DNA of 64,000 nucleotides from Sorangium cellulosum (GTDB taxonomy: Bacteria > Myxococcota_A > Polyangia > Polyangiales > Polyangiaceae): contig NZ_CP012673.1 in NCBI RefSeq assembly GCF_002950945.1, forward strand, positions 9,128,501 to 9,192,500. Direction: 5' to 3'. Below the pieces are notes generated by a model, which saw only the letters and a program-made list of their open reading frames with translations, ran no database searches and was not told the DNA's origin. This document shows, piece after piece, positions 55,561 through 63,472 of the stretch; position 1 is the first letter of the stretch; each line of letters begins with the position of its first letter. Both the position numbers and the translations under genes were made by a program.

Positions 55561-57282
55561 TCACTCCTCCTCGGTCTCGGTGCGGTCGGTGAGCGCGCTC
55601 GACCTCGCGATGGCCTTCACGATGGCGGGCAGGGTGCGCGCGCCATCCGGCAGCGCCTCGACCACGTCCGCGACCTGGCAGTCGTCCGGCGCGAGCCGAT
55701 CGTCGTCGGTGCCGTAGGTGATGAGGTGCCGCGTCAGGCACGCGGCGAACTCCTCCTTTTGCGCGATCGCATCGGCGAACTCGACCGCGTTCGTGTAGCT
55801 GCCGGCCAGCGCGTTGTTCCCCAGCAGCTCGCCGCGCGCGTCGATGGGCGCTCCGTCGAGCGTCTCTCGATATCGACCCAGCGGATCGTAGTTCTCGAGC
55901 ATCAGGCCGAACGGGTCGATCCCCCGGTGGCATGCGCCGCAGGTCGCGTTCTGCGCGCGCACGTCGGCGCGCTCTCGCTCGGTCATGTCGGCGTTGAGCA
56001 GGTCCGTCACCTCGTCCGCGAGCGTCTCTGGCGGGGACGGGAGCTTCGGCAGGCAGAGCAGCGCGCCGCGGACGAACAGCCCTCGTGCGACCACGCTCGT
56101 GTTGTCCGTGCGGGAGAGCGTGGTGAGGACGGACGCTTGTGTGAGCAGCCCGGCGCGCTGCTCGGCGGGCAGGGTGACCGGCGAGAACTCCTCCGGTGCG
56201 CCTTCGTGCTCCACGCCGTACACCTTCGCGAGCAGCTCGTTCGCGAACGTCTCGCGCGACGAGAGCAGGTCGGAGACGTCCGCGCCCCGCTCCCAGAGGG
56301 TCGCGTCCAGGAACAGCTCGGTCTCGTGGAACATGCTCGCCTGGAGCGCAGGGCCGTATTCGGGGAACATCCCCGGATCTTTCTCCGTGCCGAACAGGTT
56401 GCTGAGCCCCCACGCCGCGAGCAGCGTGCTGCTCAGGCTGCGCCGCGTCGCCGGCAGCGCGAGCAGCCGCTCGGTCTGCCGTGTGATCTCTTCCGGGTCG
56501 CCGAGGGCGCCCGAGTCGGCGGCGGCCATGAGGTCGGGGTCCGGCGGGCTGTCCGTGAGAAAGAACGAGAGCTCGCTGGCGATCTCGTGCGGCGACAGCC
56601 TCACGACGCCGTCCTCCCCCTTCTCACCGAGCTCCGTCCGGTAGCTGAAGGAGGGTGAGGCGAGGATGGCCTCGACAGCGAGCATCACGCCGCGCTTGTA
56701 GCTCTCTTCCTTTCCGAGCTCGACCACCTCCCACAGCTCTCCGAGCTCGGTCGCGCCGAGCGGCCTCCGGAACGCCTGCGCCGCGAACCGGGTCAGGAAG
56801 TCGCGGGCGCACGTGTCATCGCCGTCCGCCGCGCAGCCCGTCACCTCCTCGAAGCGCCCATCGAGGCTCTCCGCGGCGTAAGCGGCCCTGTCGAGCCGCG
56901 CGCGCACCAGCGACGTGCCAACGACGATCCCCTTCTTGGTGAAGGGCTTCGTCTTCTCGTCGGGCGCCTGATCGGCTCGTACGGCGGCGTCCCCGAGCAG
57001 CGCACGCACGGAGTTCGTGAACTGAAAGTCGGCGAGCAGCACGATCCGGCGCGCCAGCCGCGGCGCGCACTGCGCCTCCGCGCCAGGTGGCTCGACGCCT
57101 GGTCGATCTTCGTCGCTGCTCCCGAGCGTGCCCGTACACGCCGCCGCCACGAGGGTCGATGCGCACGCGGCGAGCCACGCCGAGCGGCGCCGCCCGCCGG
57201 AGCGCTCCCGGGTGGCCTGCCCCTCCCCCGAGGCGGGGGACGCCGTGCGCCGTATCCAATCCCAAACTCGAGTTCGATGCAT
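55561..57282 (-). CDS. DUF1592-family multi-domain lipoprotein (pair 2)
   Basis: A 573-residue protein with the DUF1587 to DUF1585 domain series. Signal and lipobox at LVAAACTGT. Landmarks: LADFQFTNSVRALLGD, AQAFRRPLGATEL, ILASPSFSYRTELG, LADEVTDLLN and CGACHRGIDPFGLMLENYD. Ends in an acidic tail. It has GGGAGG before ATG 57282. Divergent from no gene; a promoter-like pair lies just upstream at 57323-57352, without a LacI operator. Confidence 0.82.
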   Translation of the reverse strand: MHRTRVWDWIRRTASPASGEGQATRERSGGRRRSAWLAACASTLVAAACTGTLGSSDEDRPGVEPPGAEAQCAPRLARRIVLLADFQFTNSVRALLGDAAVRADQAPDEKTKPFTKKGIVVGTSLVRARLDRAAYAAESLDGRFEEVTGCAADGDDTCARDFLTRFAAQAFRRPLGATELGELWEVVELGKEESYKRGVMLAVEAILASPSFSYRTELGEKGEDGVVRLSPHEIASELSFFLTDSPPDPDLMAAADSGALGDPEEITRQTERLLALPATRRSLSSTLLAAWGLSNLFGTEKDPGMFPEYGPALQASMFHETELFLDATLWERGADVSDLLSSRETFANELLAKVYGVEHEGAPEEFSPVTLPAEQRAGLLTQASVLTTLSRTDNTSVVARGLFVRGALLCLPKLPSPPETLADEVTDLLNADMTERERADVRAQNATCGACHRGIDPFGLMLENYDPLGRYRETLDGAPIDARGELLGNNALAGSYTNAVEFADAIAQKEEFAACLTRHLITYGTDDDRLAPDDCQVADVVEALPDGARTLPAIVKAIARSSALTDRTETEEE

Positions 57283-57322
57283 GAATAAACCTCCCAGTCC
57301 TGCTCACTCGCCAGACATGGTG

Positions 57323-57352
57323 ATAATCGAGCGTCATGTGCTCTTGAGTCAA
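57323..57352 (-). promoter_or_regulatory. Candidate sigma-70-type promoter for DUF1592 pair 2
   Basis: Minus strand: TTGACT (57347-57352) and GATTAT (57323-57328), 18 bases apart, 41 bases upstream of ATG 57282, followed by a good ribosome site. The 324-base gap it lies in (57283-57606) contains no gene, but holds the 22-base palindrome at 57514. Confidence 0.45.
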
Positions 57353-57513
57353 AATGAATCGTTGAGGCTCGTGACGTTCGACTCGGGAACTAAGTTTACG
57401 TCAGGGCAGCAAGTCGCGGGTGTCCGTGGCGTACGGCGGCGCCCGGCGCGGCGCGTCAGGCCGCGCCCCTGGAGCGCCGGCTCGCGTGTCGCGGCTCCTG
57501 CCCTGCGCAGCTG

Positions 57514-57535
57514 CGATAACGCAGCTGCGTTATCG
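57514..57535. repeat. Perfect 22-bp palindrome
   Basis: CGATAACGCAG followed directly by its exact reverse complement, with no spacer. It is 72 bases beyond the SGNH gene's stop and about 230 bases before the DUF1592 start. No T-run follows, so it is more like an operator or recombinase site than a terminator. Confidence 0.7.
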
Positions 57536-57606
57536 GCCGCTGGGCGCGGCCACGCGGCGCGGCGCGCAGGGTCGTCTCGAGGTTGAGGCGGGAGCGCGAC
57601 GCCGCC

Positions 57607-58542
57607 TCACGGCAGCAGGTCGCCGATGGCCGTGTACCAGACGTTCGCCATGCGCGCGAAGCCGGCCTCGTTCGGGTGTACCCCGTCCGGGAGCTCCGAC
57701 GCCGGAAACCCGGTGTGCATGTCCACCAGCACCACGTGCTGCCCTGCGGACGCCCGGGCTTCCACGATCCCCCGCAGCGCGCTGTTGTATGTGACCGCTG
57801 CGGCATCGGCGAAGGTGACCGGAATGATCTGCGCCACGACCACGAGCGCCTCGGGAGCCGAGGTGAAGATCTTGTCGAGGAGCGCCCCCAGGCGCTGCGG
57901 CGCCATGGAGAGGTTATCGTTCTGGATCACGTCGTTGGTCCCCGCCATGAGCAGCACGATGTGCGGGCCCTCCGCGAGTGCGGGGGTCGGCACCAGCCCC
58001 GCGATCCCGCTGATCCTCCAGCCGCTGTGCCCCTCATGGTTCCGCGGGAACGCGGCGCCGTCGACCATGGTCGGCCCGTTCACCAGAGATCCGACGAACG
58101 TGATGTTCTGGCCAGCGGCCCGCGCCTTTTTGAACAGCTCGATCCGGTAGCCGCCGCCGCCCTGCACCCCGACCCCGTCCGTGATGGAGTCGCCGAGCGG
58201 CAGGATCTTGCAAGGGTCCCCGTTCGTCGGGCACGGCGTGAACCCGCCCGCGCCTCCCGCTCCTCCGGCGCCGCCACCGCCCTGGCCGCCGGTGCCGGAG
58301 GCGCCGCCGCCGCCGTCGCCGCCGCCCGAGCCCGTCGCGCCGCTCGAGGTGACTCCGCCGCCACCGCTCCCGCTCGTGGCGTCGCCGCTGGTCGCACCCC
58401 CGCTGGTCGCGCTCGACGCAGCGCTCCCTCCTGTCCCGGACGAGGTGCTCGACGCTCCCGGGGCGGGCTCTTCATCCGACGAGCCGCAACCCACCAGGAT
58501 CAATCCAACGAGAGCAACGATCTTTGCTGCACAGGAACGCAC
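57607..58542 (-). CDS. SGNH/GDSL hydrolase lipoprotein
   Basis: A 311-residue envelope esterase. The signal ends at LILVGCGSS (lipobox), then about 65 residues of Gly/Ser/Ala-rich linker. The catalytic domain has LGDSITDGVG (block I), HIVLLMAGTND (block III) and LPDGVHPNEAGF (Asp-x-x-His). It resembles acetylxylan or pectin acetylesterases. GGAGG precedes GTG 58542. It lies between the second and third DUF1592/DUF1552 pairs, so it may act on the same glycan. Confidence 0.82.
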   Translation of the reverse strand: MRSCAAKIVALVGLILVGCGSSDEEPAPGASSTSSGTGGSAASSATSGGATSGDATSGSGGGGVTSSGATGSGGGDGGGGASGTGGQGGGGAGGAGGAGGFTPCPTNGDPCKILPLGDSITDGVGVQGGGGYRIELFKKARAAGQNITFVGSLVNGPTMVDGAAFPRNHEGHSGWRISGIAGLVPTPALAEGPHIVLLMAGTNDVIQNDNLSMAPQRLGALLDKIFTSAPEALVVVAQIIPVTFADAAAVTYNSALRGIVEARASAGQHVVLVDMHTGFPASELPDGVHPNEAGFARMANVWYTAIGDLLP

Positions 58543-58671
58543 GGCGACCTCCGCGAGGTTTGTTGTGTACGACCGAAATTCCGAGTGGACCGGCGCGCGT
58601 GCGGGTCGCTGGTGAGACCTCGCACGCGGCGCGGTACGGTGTGAGTGATGCCCCCGCGCCCCCGCCGCCGC

Positions 58672-60048
58672 TCAGACCTGGATGCCCGCGAGCGGCGACG
58701 TGACCCGCCCCGCGTCGACACCGATCTCCCTCGCGGTCGAGCCCATGATCTGGGCGACCGTCAGGAGCGCCTTGCTCAGGTTCTCGCCGGGGAAGTTGTG
58801 ATGTTCGTCGCCGCGCAGCCGCCCTCCGGCTTTCCCCGCGAAGAGCACCGGCCACTCCGCCTTCGTGTGCACCTTGCCCCAGGCGGTGTCGGACGTGACG
58901 AAGACGAGCGCGTGGTCGAGCAGGTTCGAGCTGCCGTGCGGCGTGCTCTTGAGCTTCGTCAAGAACTCGTTCAGGCAGCGCATCGTGTAAATCACGCCTT
59001 TGTCGACGCGGGGCTGACCCGATTGATCTCCGGGATCCCCGTGACAGATGGTGTCGTGAAAGTCGTCGTTCATGTCCGACGCGAGGTGCCGGTAGTAGAC
59101 GTGCGCGGCGGGCAGCGAGAACATGAACGAGAGCACGCGGGTCCGCTCGCACGCGAGCGCGAGCGCCGAGAGCTCGACCATGGCGGTGTTCACGGCCGGG
59201 GGGGCCTCGCTCTGCACGTCCTTGCCAGCGCTGGGGGCCGCCGGGCTGCTGCACGCTGCTGGCGAGCCGCCGGAGGGGGTCGCCTCGAGGCGCCGCTCGA
59301 TGGCGCGGATCGACTCGAGGTGCTGCTCCACGCGTTGCCTGTCGGCCGTCCCGAGCCGCTGCTTCAGGCTCGCGCCGTCCTGCAGGATGGAGTCGAGCAC
59401 GCTCCTCCGGACCTTCGCGAGCTTCTCGGCCTGGTCCGCGCCGTCATCGCCGGGGTCGGGCTGCGCGCCGCCCATGAACAATCGATTGAACACGGCCCTC
59501 GGATCGAACTCCGGGTTGTTCCGCGAGTGCGGCCCCTTGTGGGAGACCGTATGCAGCGAGTCCTGAGGCCCGCCCGGCGTCGCCGGCGTCAATCCCACCT
59601 CGAGCGAGCGGTACGGCGTCCCCGCCGAGATGGCGTCCGCGACGACCTGGTCGATGGACGCGGCCCGCACGGCGTTCCCGTCGAGCGGCGCGCCGGTCGT
59701 GGCCCCCGCCGACCCCGTGGGGTGCTCGAAGCCGGGTACCACGAGCTTGTTCTCGAGACCCGTGATCACCGTGAGATGAGACTTGAGCGCCGCGAGCGGC
59801 TGGAGCTGGGGGCTGAGCTCCCAGGCCGAGCCGGAGCCCGTGCGCGCCGGCTTCCAGCGACCGGGCAGGGTGCCGTTCCCGAAGAACCACGTGACATAGA
59901 GCGGCGAGACCGGGGTGTTCGGCTGAGCGTACGCCGTGCCGCTCTCGTTCAGCATGATCTCCAGGAGCGGGAGCGGGATGGTGACGGCGGCGCCCGTCGC
60001 CAGCATACCCCGGAGAACAGTGCGTCGGTCCAAAGCTTTGATGGTCAT
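58672..60048 (-). CDS. DUF1552-family Tat-exported protein (pair 3)
   Basis: A 458-residue member of the DUF1552 family. Tat signal KALDRRTVLRGML with a hydrophobic stretch and an AYAQ cleavage zone. Landmarks: LYVTWFFGNGTLPGRW, ASIDQVVAD, a helix near RQRVEQHLESIRAIERRLE, LALACERTRVLSFMF and AEWPVLFAGKAGGRLRG at the end. It follows the DUF1592 gene after 16 bases on the same strand. Confidence 0.85.
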   Translation of the reverse strand: MTIKALDRRTVLRGMLATGAAVTIPLPLLEIMLNESGTAYAQPNTPVSPLYVTWFFGNGTLPGRWKPARTGSGSAWELSPQLQPLAALKSHLTVITGLENKLVVPGFEHPTGSAGATTGAPLDGNAVRAASIDQVVADAISAGTPYRSLEVGLTPATPGGPQDSLHTVSHKGPHSRNNPEFDPRAVFNRLFMGGAQPDPGDDGADQAEKLAKVRRSVLDSILQDGASLKQRLGTADRQRVEQHLESIRAIERRLEATPSGGSPAACSSPAAPSAGKDVQSEAPPAVNTAMVELSALALACERTRVLSFMFSLPAAHVYYRHLASDMNDDFHDTICHGDPGDQSGQPRVDKGVIYTMRCLNEFLTKLKSTPHGSSNLLDHALVFVTSDTAWGKVHTKAEWPVLFAGKAGGRLRGDEHHNFPGENLSKALLTVAQIMGSTAREIGVDAGRVTSPLAGIQV

Positions 60049-60064
60049 TGGGGGTACCGTGCGA

Positions 60065-61747
60065 TCAGGGTTGAGGGGCGACGGACGAAAAGGCCTCGTT
60101 CGTCACGAGGTCGAGGACCAGCTCGCGCAGCTTGAACCCCGACGCCTCGAACGAGGCGGCCAGCGTGTTCAGCACGCTGCCGTCCACGTCTCGCTCTTCG
60201 TGGCCTGCTGCATACGTGTAGTACTTGCGGACGAGGCACCGAGCGACCAAGTCGCTCGAGCTGATGGCCATGCCGAGCTCGCGCGCGTCGGCGACCGGCT
60301 GCCCGTCGAAGTCGCCGCTCGGGTCGATCGGCAGGCCGTGGTCGGTCGTGCGGTGGCGGCCGATCGCGTCGAAGCTCTCGAGCGGCAGGCCCAGCGGGTC
60401 CATCAATCCATGGCAGCCGGCGCAGGTGGGCTCGGTCCGGTGCTTCTCGAGCCGCTGACGCTTCGTGAGAGGCATGTCCGCGGGCGGCTCATCGAGCACG
60501 ATGTCGATGTCGCCGGGCGGCGGCGGGATGGTCCTGCACATCAGGGCGTCACGCATGAACTTGCCGCGCAAGGTGGGGGATCCCTCTTTCTGGTTCGCGA
60601 ACTGCGAGAGGAAGCCCGCCTTGCTGAGGATCCCGAGGCGCGGGCCGTCCGCGGGCAACGAGCGGACCTCGAAGGTGCTCGAGTCGAGGCCGGTCGTGTC
60701 GATGCCGTAGAGCTTTGCGAGCTCCGTGTTGACCACGACCTTCGTGGTCGAGAACAGGTCGAGCGCGCTCGTTTGATCCTCGAACGCGAGGACCTCCCAG
60801 GTGCCCCGCATGTCGCGGACCATCGCCGCTCGCAGCGCGGCGTCGTACTCCGGAAACAGCGCCGCGTCCTTCGCCTGCGTGCCGATTCGATCGAGCCGCA
60901 TGTACTCTTCGGCGAAGGCACCGACGGCCTCACGTCCGGCGGGCGCGTCGAGCATCCGCGTCGCCGCGGCACGCACCCCCTCCACGGTCTCGAGCGCCCC
61001 GCCCGCGGCCTGGTCGAGCAACACCTCGTCCGGCAGGCTGTTCCACACCAGAAACGCGAGCCGGGACGCCATCTCGTAGCCCGTCAGGCGAAGCGACCCG
61101 TCGGCGCTCGGCGCTCCGAGCTCCGCGCGGTACAGGAAGTTCGGCGACGTGAAGAGAGCCACCGTCGCCCAGCGGGCCCCCTCGACGGGGCTGCCGAGCT
61201 CCGTCGCGGCCCCCGCGGCGACCGCCGCGAGCCGATCGAGCTCGGCGGCCTCGAGCGGGCGGCGCCACGCTCGGAGCCCCAGCGCCTGGAGGAACCCGCG
61301 CACACAAACGTCGTCTTGCGCGCCGCTGGGCGTGCAACCGATGAACTGGGCCCGCTTCGCGGAATCCGCGAACACCACGTCCACGGCCTTCTCGATGGCC
61401 GTGTGGTACTGCTCGACGCCTCGCTCCGACGTGACGACGGTCGAGGCGCCGATTACCGCAAAATTTCCATTCCAGCTGTCGGCATCGAGCTCATTGACAT
61501 CGACGTCGACTTCGAACACGTCGCGCACGGCGTTGCGGAATTGCGTTCTCGTCAGGCGGCGCAGCATCCCGGCCGCGGGTTGGAATGGCGGAGGGGCCGT
61601 CTCGCCAGCCGAGCCCGTCGAGGGTCCAGCGTGTCCGCCACCCAGCGGGTCCTCCAGTGTGCCCGTACACGCGGCCGCGGACGCGAGCGCGCAGACCGCG
61701 GCGACTCTTCTTGAGGAACGGAGCTCGTTCCAGGACGACTTCCTCAT
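60065..61747 (-). CDS. DUF1592-family multi-domain lipoprotein (pair 3)
   Basis: A 560-residue lipoprotein with the DUF1587 to DUF1585 series: MLRRLTRTQFRNAVRDVFEV, AWRRPLEAAEL, LFTSPNFLYRAELG, PTCAGCHGLMDPLGLPLESFD and LVTNEAFSSV. Lipobox at ASAAACTG. The frame extends further upstream, but GGAGAACAAA fixes ATG 61747. The LacI operator C at 62008-62023 lies about 260 bases upstream. This pair belongs to the same regulon as the importer. Confidence 0.82.
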   Translation of the reverse strand: MRKSSWNELRSSRRVAAVCALASAAACTGTLEDPLGGGHAGPSTGSAGETAPPPFQPAAGMLRRLTRTQFRNAVRDVFEVDVDVNELDADSWNGNFAVIGASTVVTSERGVEQYHTAIEKAVDVVFADSAKRAQFIGCTPSGAQDDVCVRGFLQALGLRAWRRPLEAAELDRLAAVAAGAATELGSPVEGARWATVALFTSPNFLYRAELGAPSADGSLRLTGYEMASRLAFLVWNSLPDEVLLDQAAGGALETVEGVRAAATRMLDAPAGREAVGAFAEEYMRLDRIGTQAKDAALFPEYDAALRAAMVRDMRGTWEVLAFEDQTSALDLFSTTKVVVNTELAKLYGIDTTGLDSSTFEVRSLPADGPRLGILSKAGFLSQFANQKEGSPTLRGKFMRDALMCRTIPPPPGDIDIVLDEPPADMPLTKRQRLEKHRTEPTCAGCHGLMDPLGLPLESFDAIGRHRTTDHGLPIDPSGDFDGQPVADARELGMAISSSDLVARCLVRKYYTYAAGHEERDVDGSVLNTLAASFEASGFKLRELVLDLVTNEAFSSVAPQP

Positions 61748-61981
61748 TTTGTTCTCCAACGTGCAGCGGGTTGACGACGCACGGGAACCCGCCCCCGGCG
61801 ACGATGCCTCAGAGCACTGCTCGCACCACGAACCGCACCTCGCCCGGCGTGGCCTGGGCAAGACGCCAATCACCCTCGATCAGCGATCATCTTCGCGACG
61901 ACCGATCGGACATTTCCGGCGCCAGACGATCCCGGTCCCAAGGACGAAGGTCCCGGGCACCCACGACGCCCCCTCATGACA

Positions 61982-62035
61982 AAGCGAAAGGATACCCCGA
62001 GAGGTCATTGTGAGCGTTCACATAGCCGGTGTCAA
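61982..62035 (-). promoter_or_regulatory. LacI-family operator/promoter C, for DUF1592 pair 3
   Basis: Minus strand: TTGACA (62030-62035), six bases, TTGTGAGCGTTCACAT seen on the plus strand at 62008-62023, eleven bases, GGTATCCTTTCGCTT (61982-61996). Same spacing as promoter A. The remainder of this gap (61748-62117) has no gene. Confidence 0.8.
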
Positions 62036-62117
62036 ACAAAACCGACCGGCGCGCGGCCCCCCTCGCACCCGATTGGACGGCCAGGCTGGCGGGTCTACGC
62101 CGGAGGCTCGCGCGCGC

Positions 62118-63170
62118 TCATCGGCCCCGGGGGACGGCGGCGGCGCTCTTGCGCAGGACCAGCTCGGCCTCGACCACAACGCGCGCATCGGAGCGCTGGC
62201 CGCTCTCGATCTGCCCGAGCAGCAGGTGGAGGCACCGGCGCCCGAGCTCGGAGAAGTCCTGGCGGACGGTGGTGAGCGGCGGCGTGAAGTAGGCCGCCTC
62301 CGGGATGTCGTCGAAGCCGACGATGCTGATGTCCCGCGGCACATCGCGGCCGATCTCGTTGAGGTAGCGGAGCAGGCCGAGCGCCATCTGGTCGTTGGCC
62401 ACGAACACGGCGGTGACGCCCGGCGTGCGCGAGAGCTGCGGGGCGAGCTCGTAGCCCGAGCGCGCGCTCCAGTCGCCGCGCAGGAGGGGCGGCACCTCGA
62501 CGCCGGCGGCCTCCAGCGCCGAACGCCAGCCGTCGATGCGCTGGTCGGCCTCGAGCCAGTCCTGCGGACCGGCGATGTGCCACACGGTGCGATGACCCAG
62601 GTCGAGCAGGTGGCGGGTCGCGGCCGCCGCGCCGCCGTGCTGGTCGACGGCGACCACCGGGACCGAGTCGTCCGGCCCCCCCTCGACGGCGACCACCGGC
62701 ACGTTGGAGGTGACGTGGCGGAGCGCGTCCACCGCCGACCGCTGCGGGGCGATGACGACGATGCCGTCGGCGCCCTGGTCGCACAGCCGCTTCACCGCGT
62801 CGACCACCGGCGCGCGGCTGAACGACTTCAGGCTGGCGATGCTGACGCCGTACCCGGCGTCGTGCGCCGCCTCCTCGATGCCGAGCAGCGTCGACGCCGG
62901 GCCGTAGAGCGTCGTGTCGAAGCTGACCACCCCCAGCGTCCGCGAGCGCCCGGTCACGAGCGCCTGCGCCACGGAGCTAGGGCGGTAATCGAGCTGGCGG
63001 ATCGCTTCGAGCACGCGCTCCCGCGTGTCGGGATGCACGTGGGGGCTGTCGTGAAGGACCCGCGAGACCGTCTGGTACGAGACGCCGGCGAGCTTGGCCA
63101 CATCGACCATGACCGCGGCCCGGCGCCCGCCTCGCTTGACGCGCCGCTCCGGAGGAGACTTGTCAACCAT
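62118..63170 (-). CDS. LacI/GalR-family transcriptional regulator
   Basis: A 350-residue repressor-type regulator. The helix-turn-helix is VDVAKLAGVSYQTVSRVL at about residues 22-39, with the hinge YRPSSVAQALVTGRS. The ligand domain shows LGVVSFDTTLYGP, GADGIVVIAP, FVANDQMALG and ISIVGFDDIPEA. Residues 1-20 (MVDKSPPERRVKRGGRRAAV) extend past the usual start; ATG 63110 is the alternative. It is the likely reader of the operators at 50186, 50438 and 62008, and of a fourth site 184 bases upstream. The effector is probably a sugar brought in by the ABC importer. Confidence 0.9.
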   Translation of the reverse strand: MVDKSPPERRVKRGGRRAAVMVDVAKLAGVSYQTVSRVLHDSPHVHPDTRERVLEAIRQLDYRPSSVAQALVTGRSRTLGVVSFDTTLYGPASTLLGIEEAAHDAGYGVSIASLKSFSRAPVVDAVKRLCDQGADGIVVIAPQRSAVDALRHVTSNVPVVAVEGGPDDSVPVVAVDQHGGAAAATRHLLDLGHRTVWHIAGPQDWLEADQRIDGWRSALEAAGVEVPPLLRGDWSARSGYELAPQLSRTPGVTAVFVANDQMALGLLRYLNEIGRDVPRDISIVGFDDIPEAAYFTPPLTTVRQDFSELGRRCLHLLLGQIESGQRSDARVVVEAELVLRKSAAAVPRGR

Positions 63171-63294
63171 CGGGGCCCGAGCTTAGTCGCGGCCGGGCGG
63201 ATTGGAATCCACATCCCGCACAAGATTAGAAGCCACATCGCGCACGACCGCGGCCCGGCGCCCGCGCCGCTTGACGCGCCGCTCCGGAGGCGAC
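63111..63294. repeat. Direct repeat of the lacI 5' end
   Basis: Two copies of a 49-base stretch (63111-63159 and 63246-63294), three mismatches apart, 135 bases offset. The first copy encodes the basic N-terminus of the regulator (SPPERRVKRGGRRAAV); the second lies upstream of its start and reads SPPERRVKRRGRRAAV in a matching frame, then decays. It is a partial duplication of the gene start. Confidence 0.8.
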
Positions 63295-63341
63295 GTGCCA
63301 GCCGCCGGAGCGCGAGCTCAGCAGCAACCGGCGGACTGGCG

Positions 63342-63369
63342 TTGACAGCGGACAGGTGAACGCTCACAA
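63342..63369 (+). promoter_or_regulatory. LacI-family operator D, upstream of lacI
   Basis: TTGACA (63342-63347), six bases, AGGTGAACGCTCACAA (63354-63369): the same geometry as the other three, read on the plus strand, but without a clear GGTATCC box. It lies between lacI and the CBM gene, both on the minus strand, so it may serve autoregulation or an unseen transcript. Confidence 0.6.
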
Positions 63370-63472
63370 GGAAGTCTCCTTCTCCAGCTTCGCCCCGAGG
63401 GGGCCGTTCTGCTGCGCGCCGAGACCGCCGTCGTCGGGATCGGCCTCGGGATGGCCCGGTGGTCCTCTACAT

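Noticed and set aside
57356..57400. Possible fifth LacI operator near the DUF1592 gene of pair 2 (TCGTGACGTTCGAC-like)
   Set aside because: Only the central bases match; the half-sites differ at several positions and the TTGACR-N6 geometry is missing.
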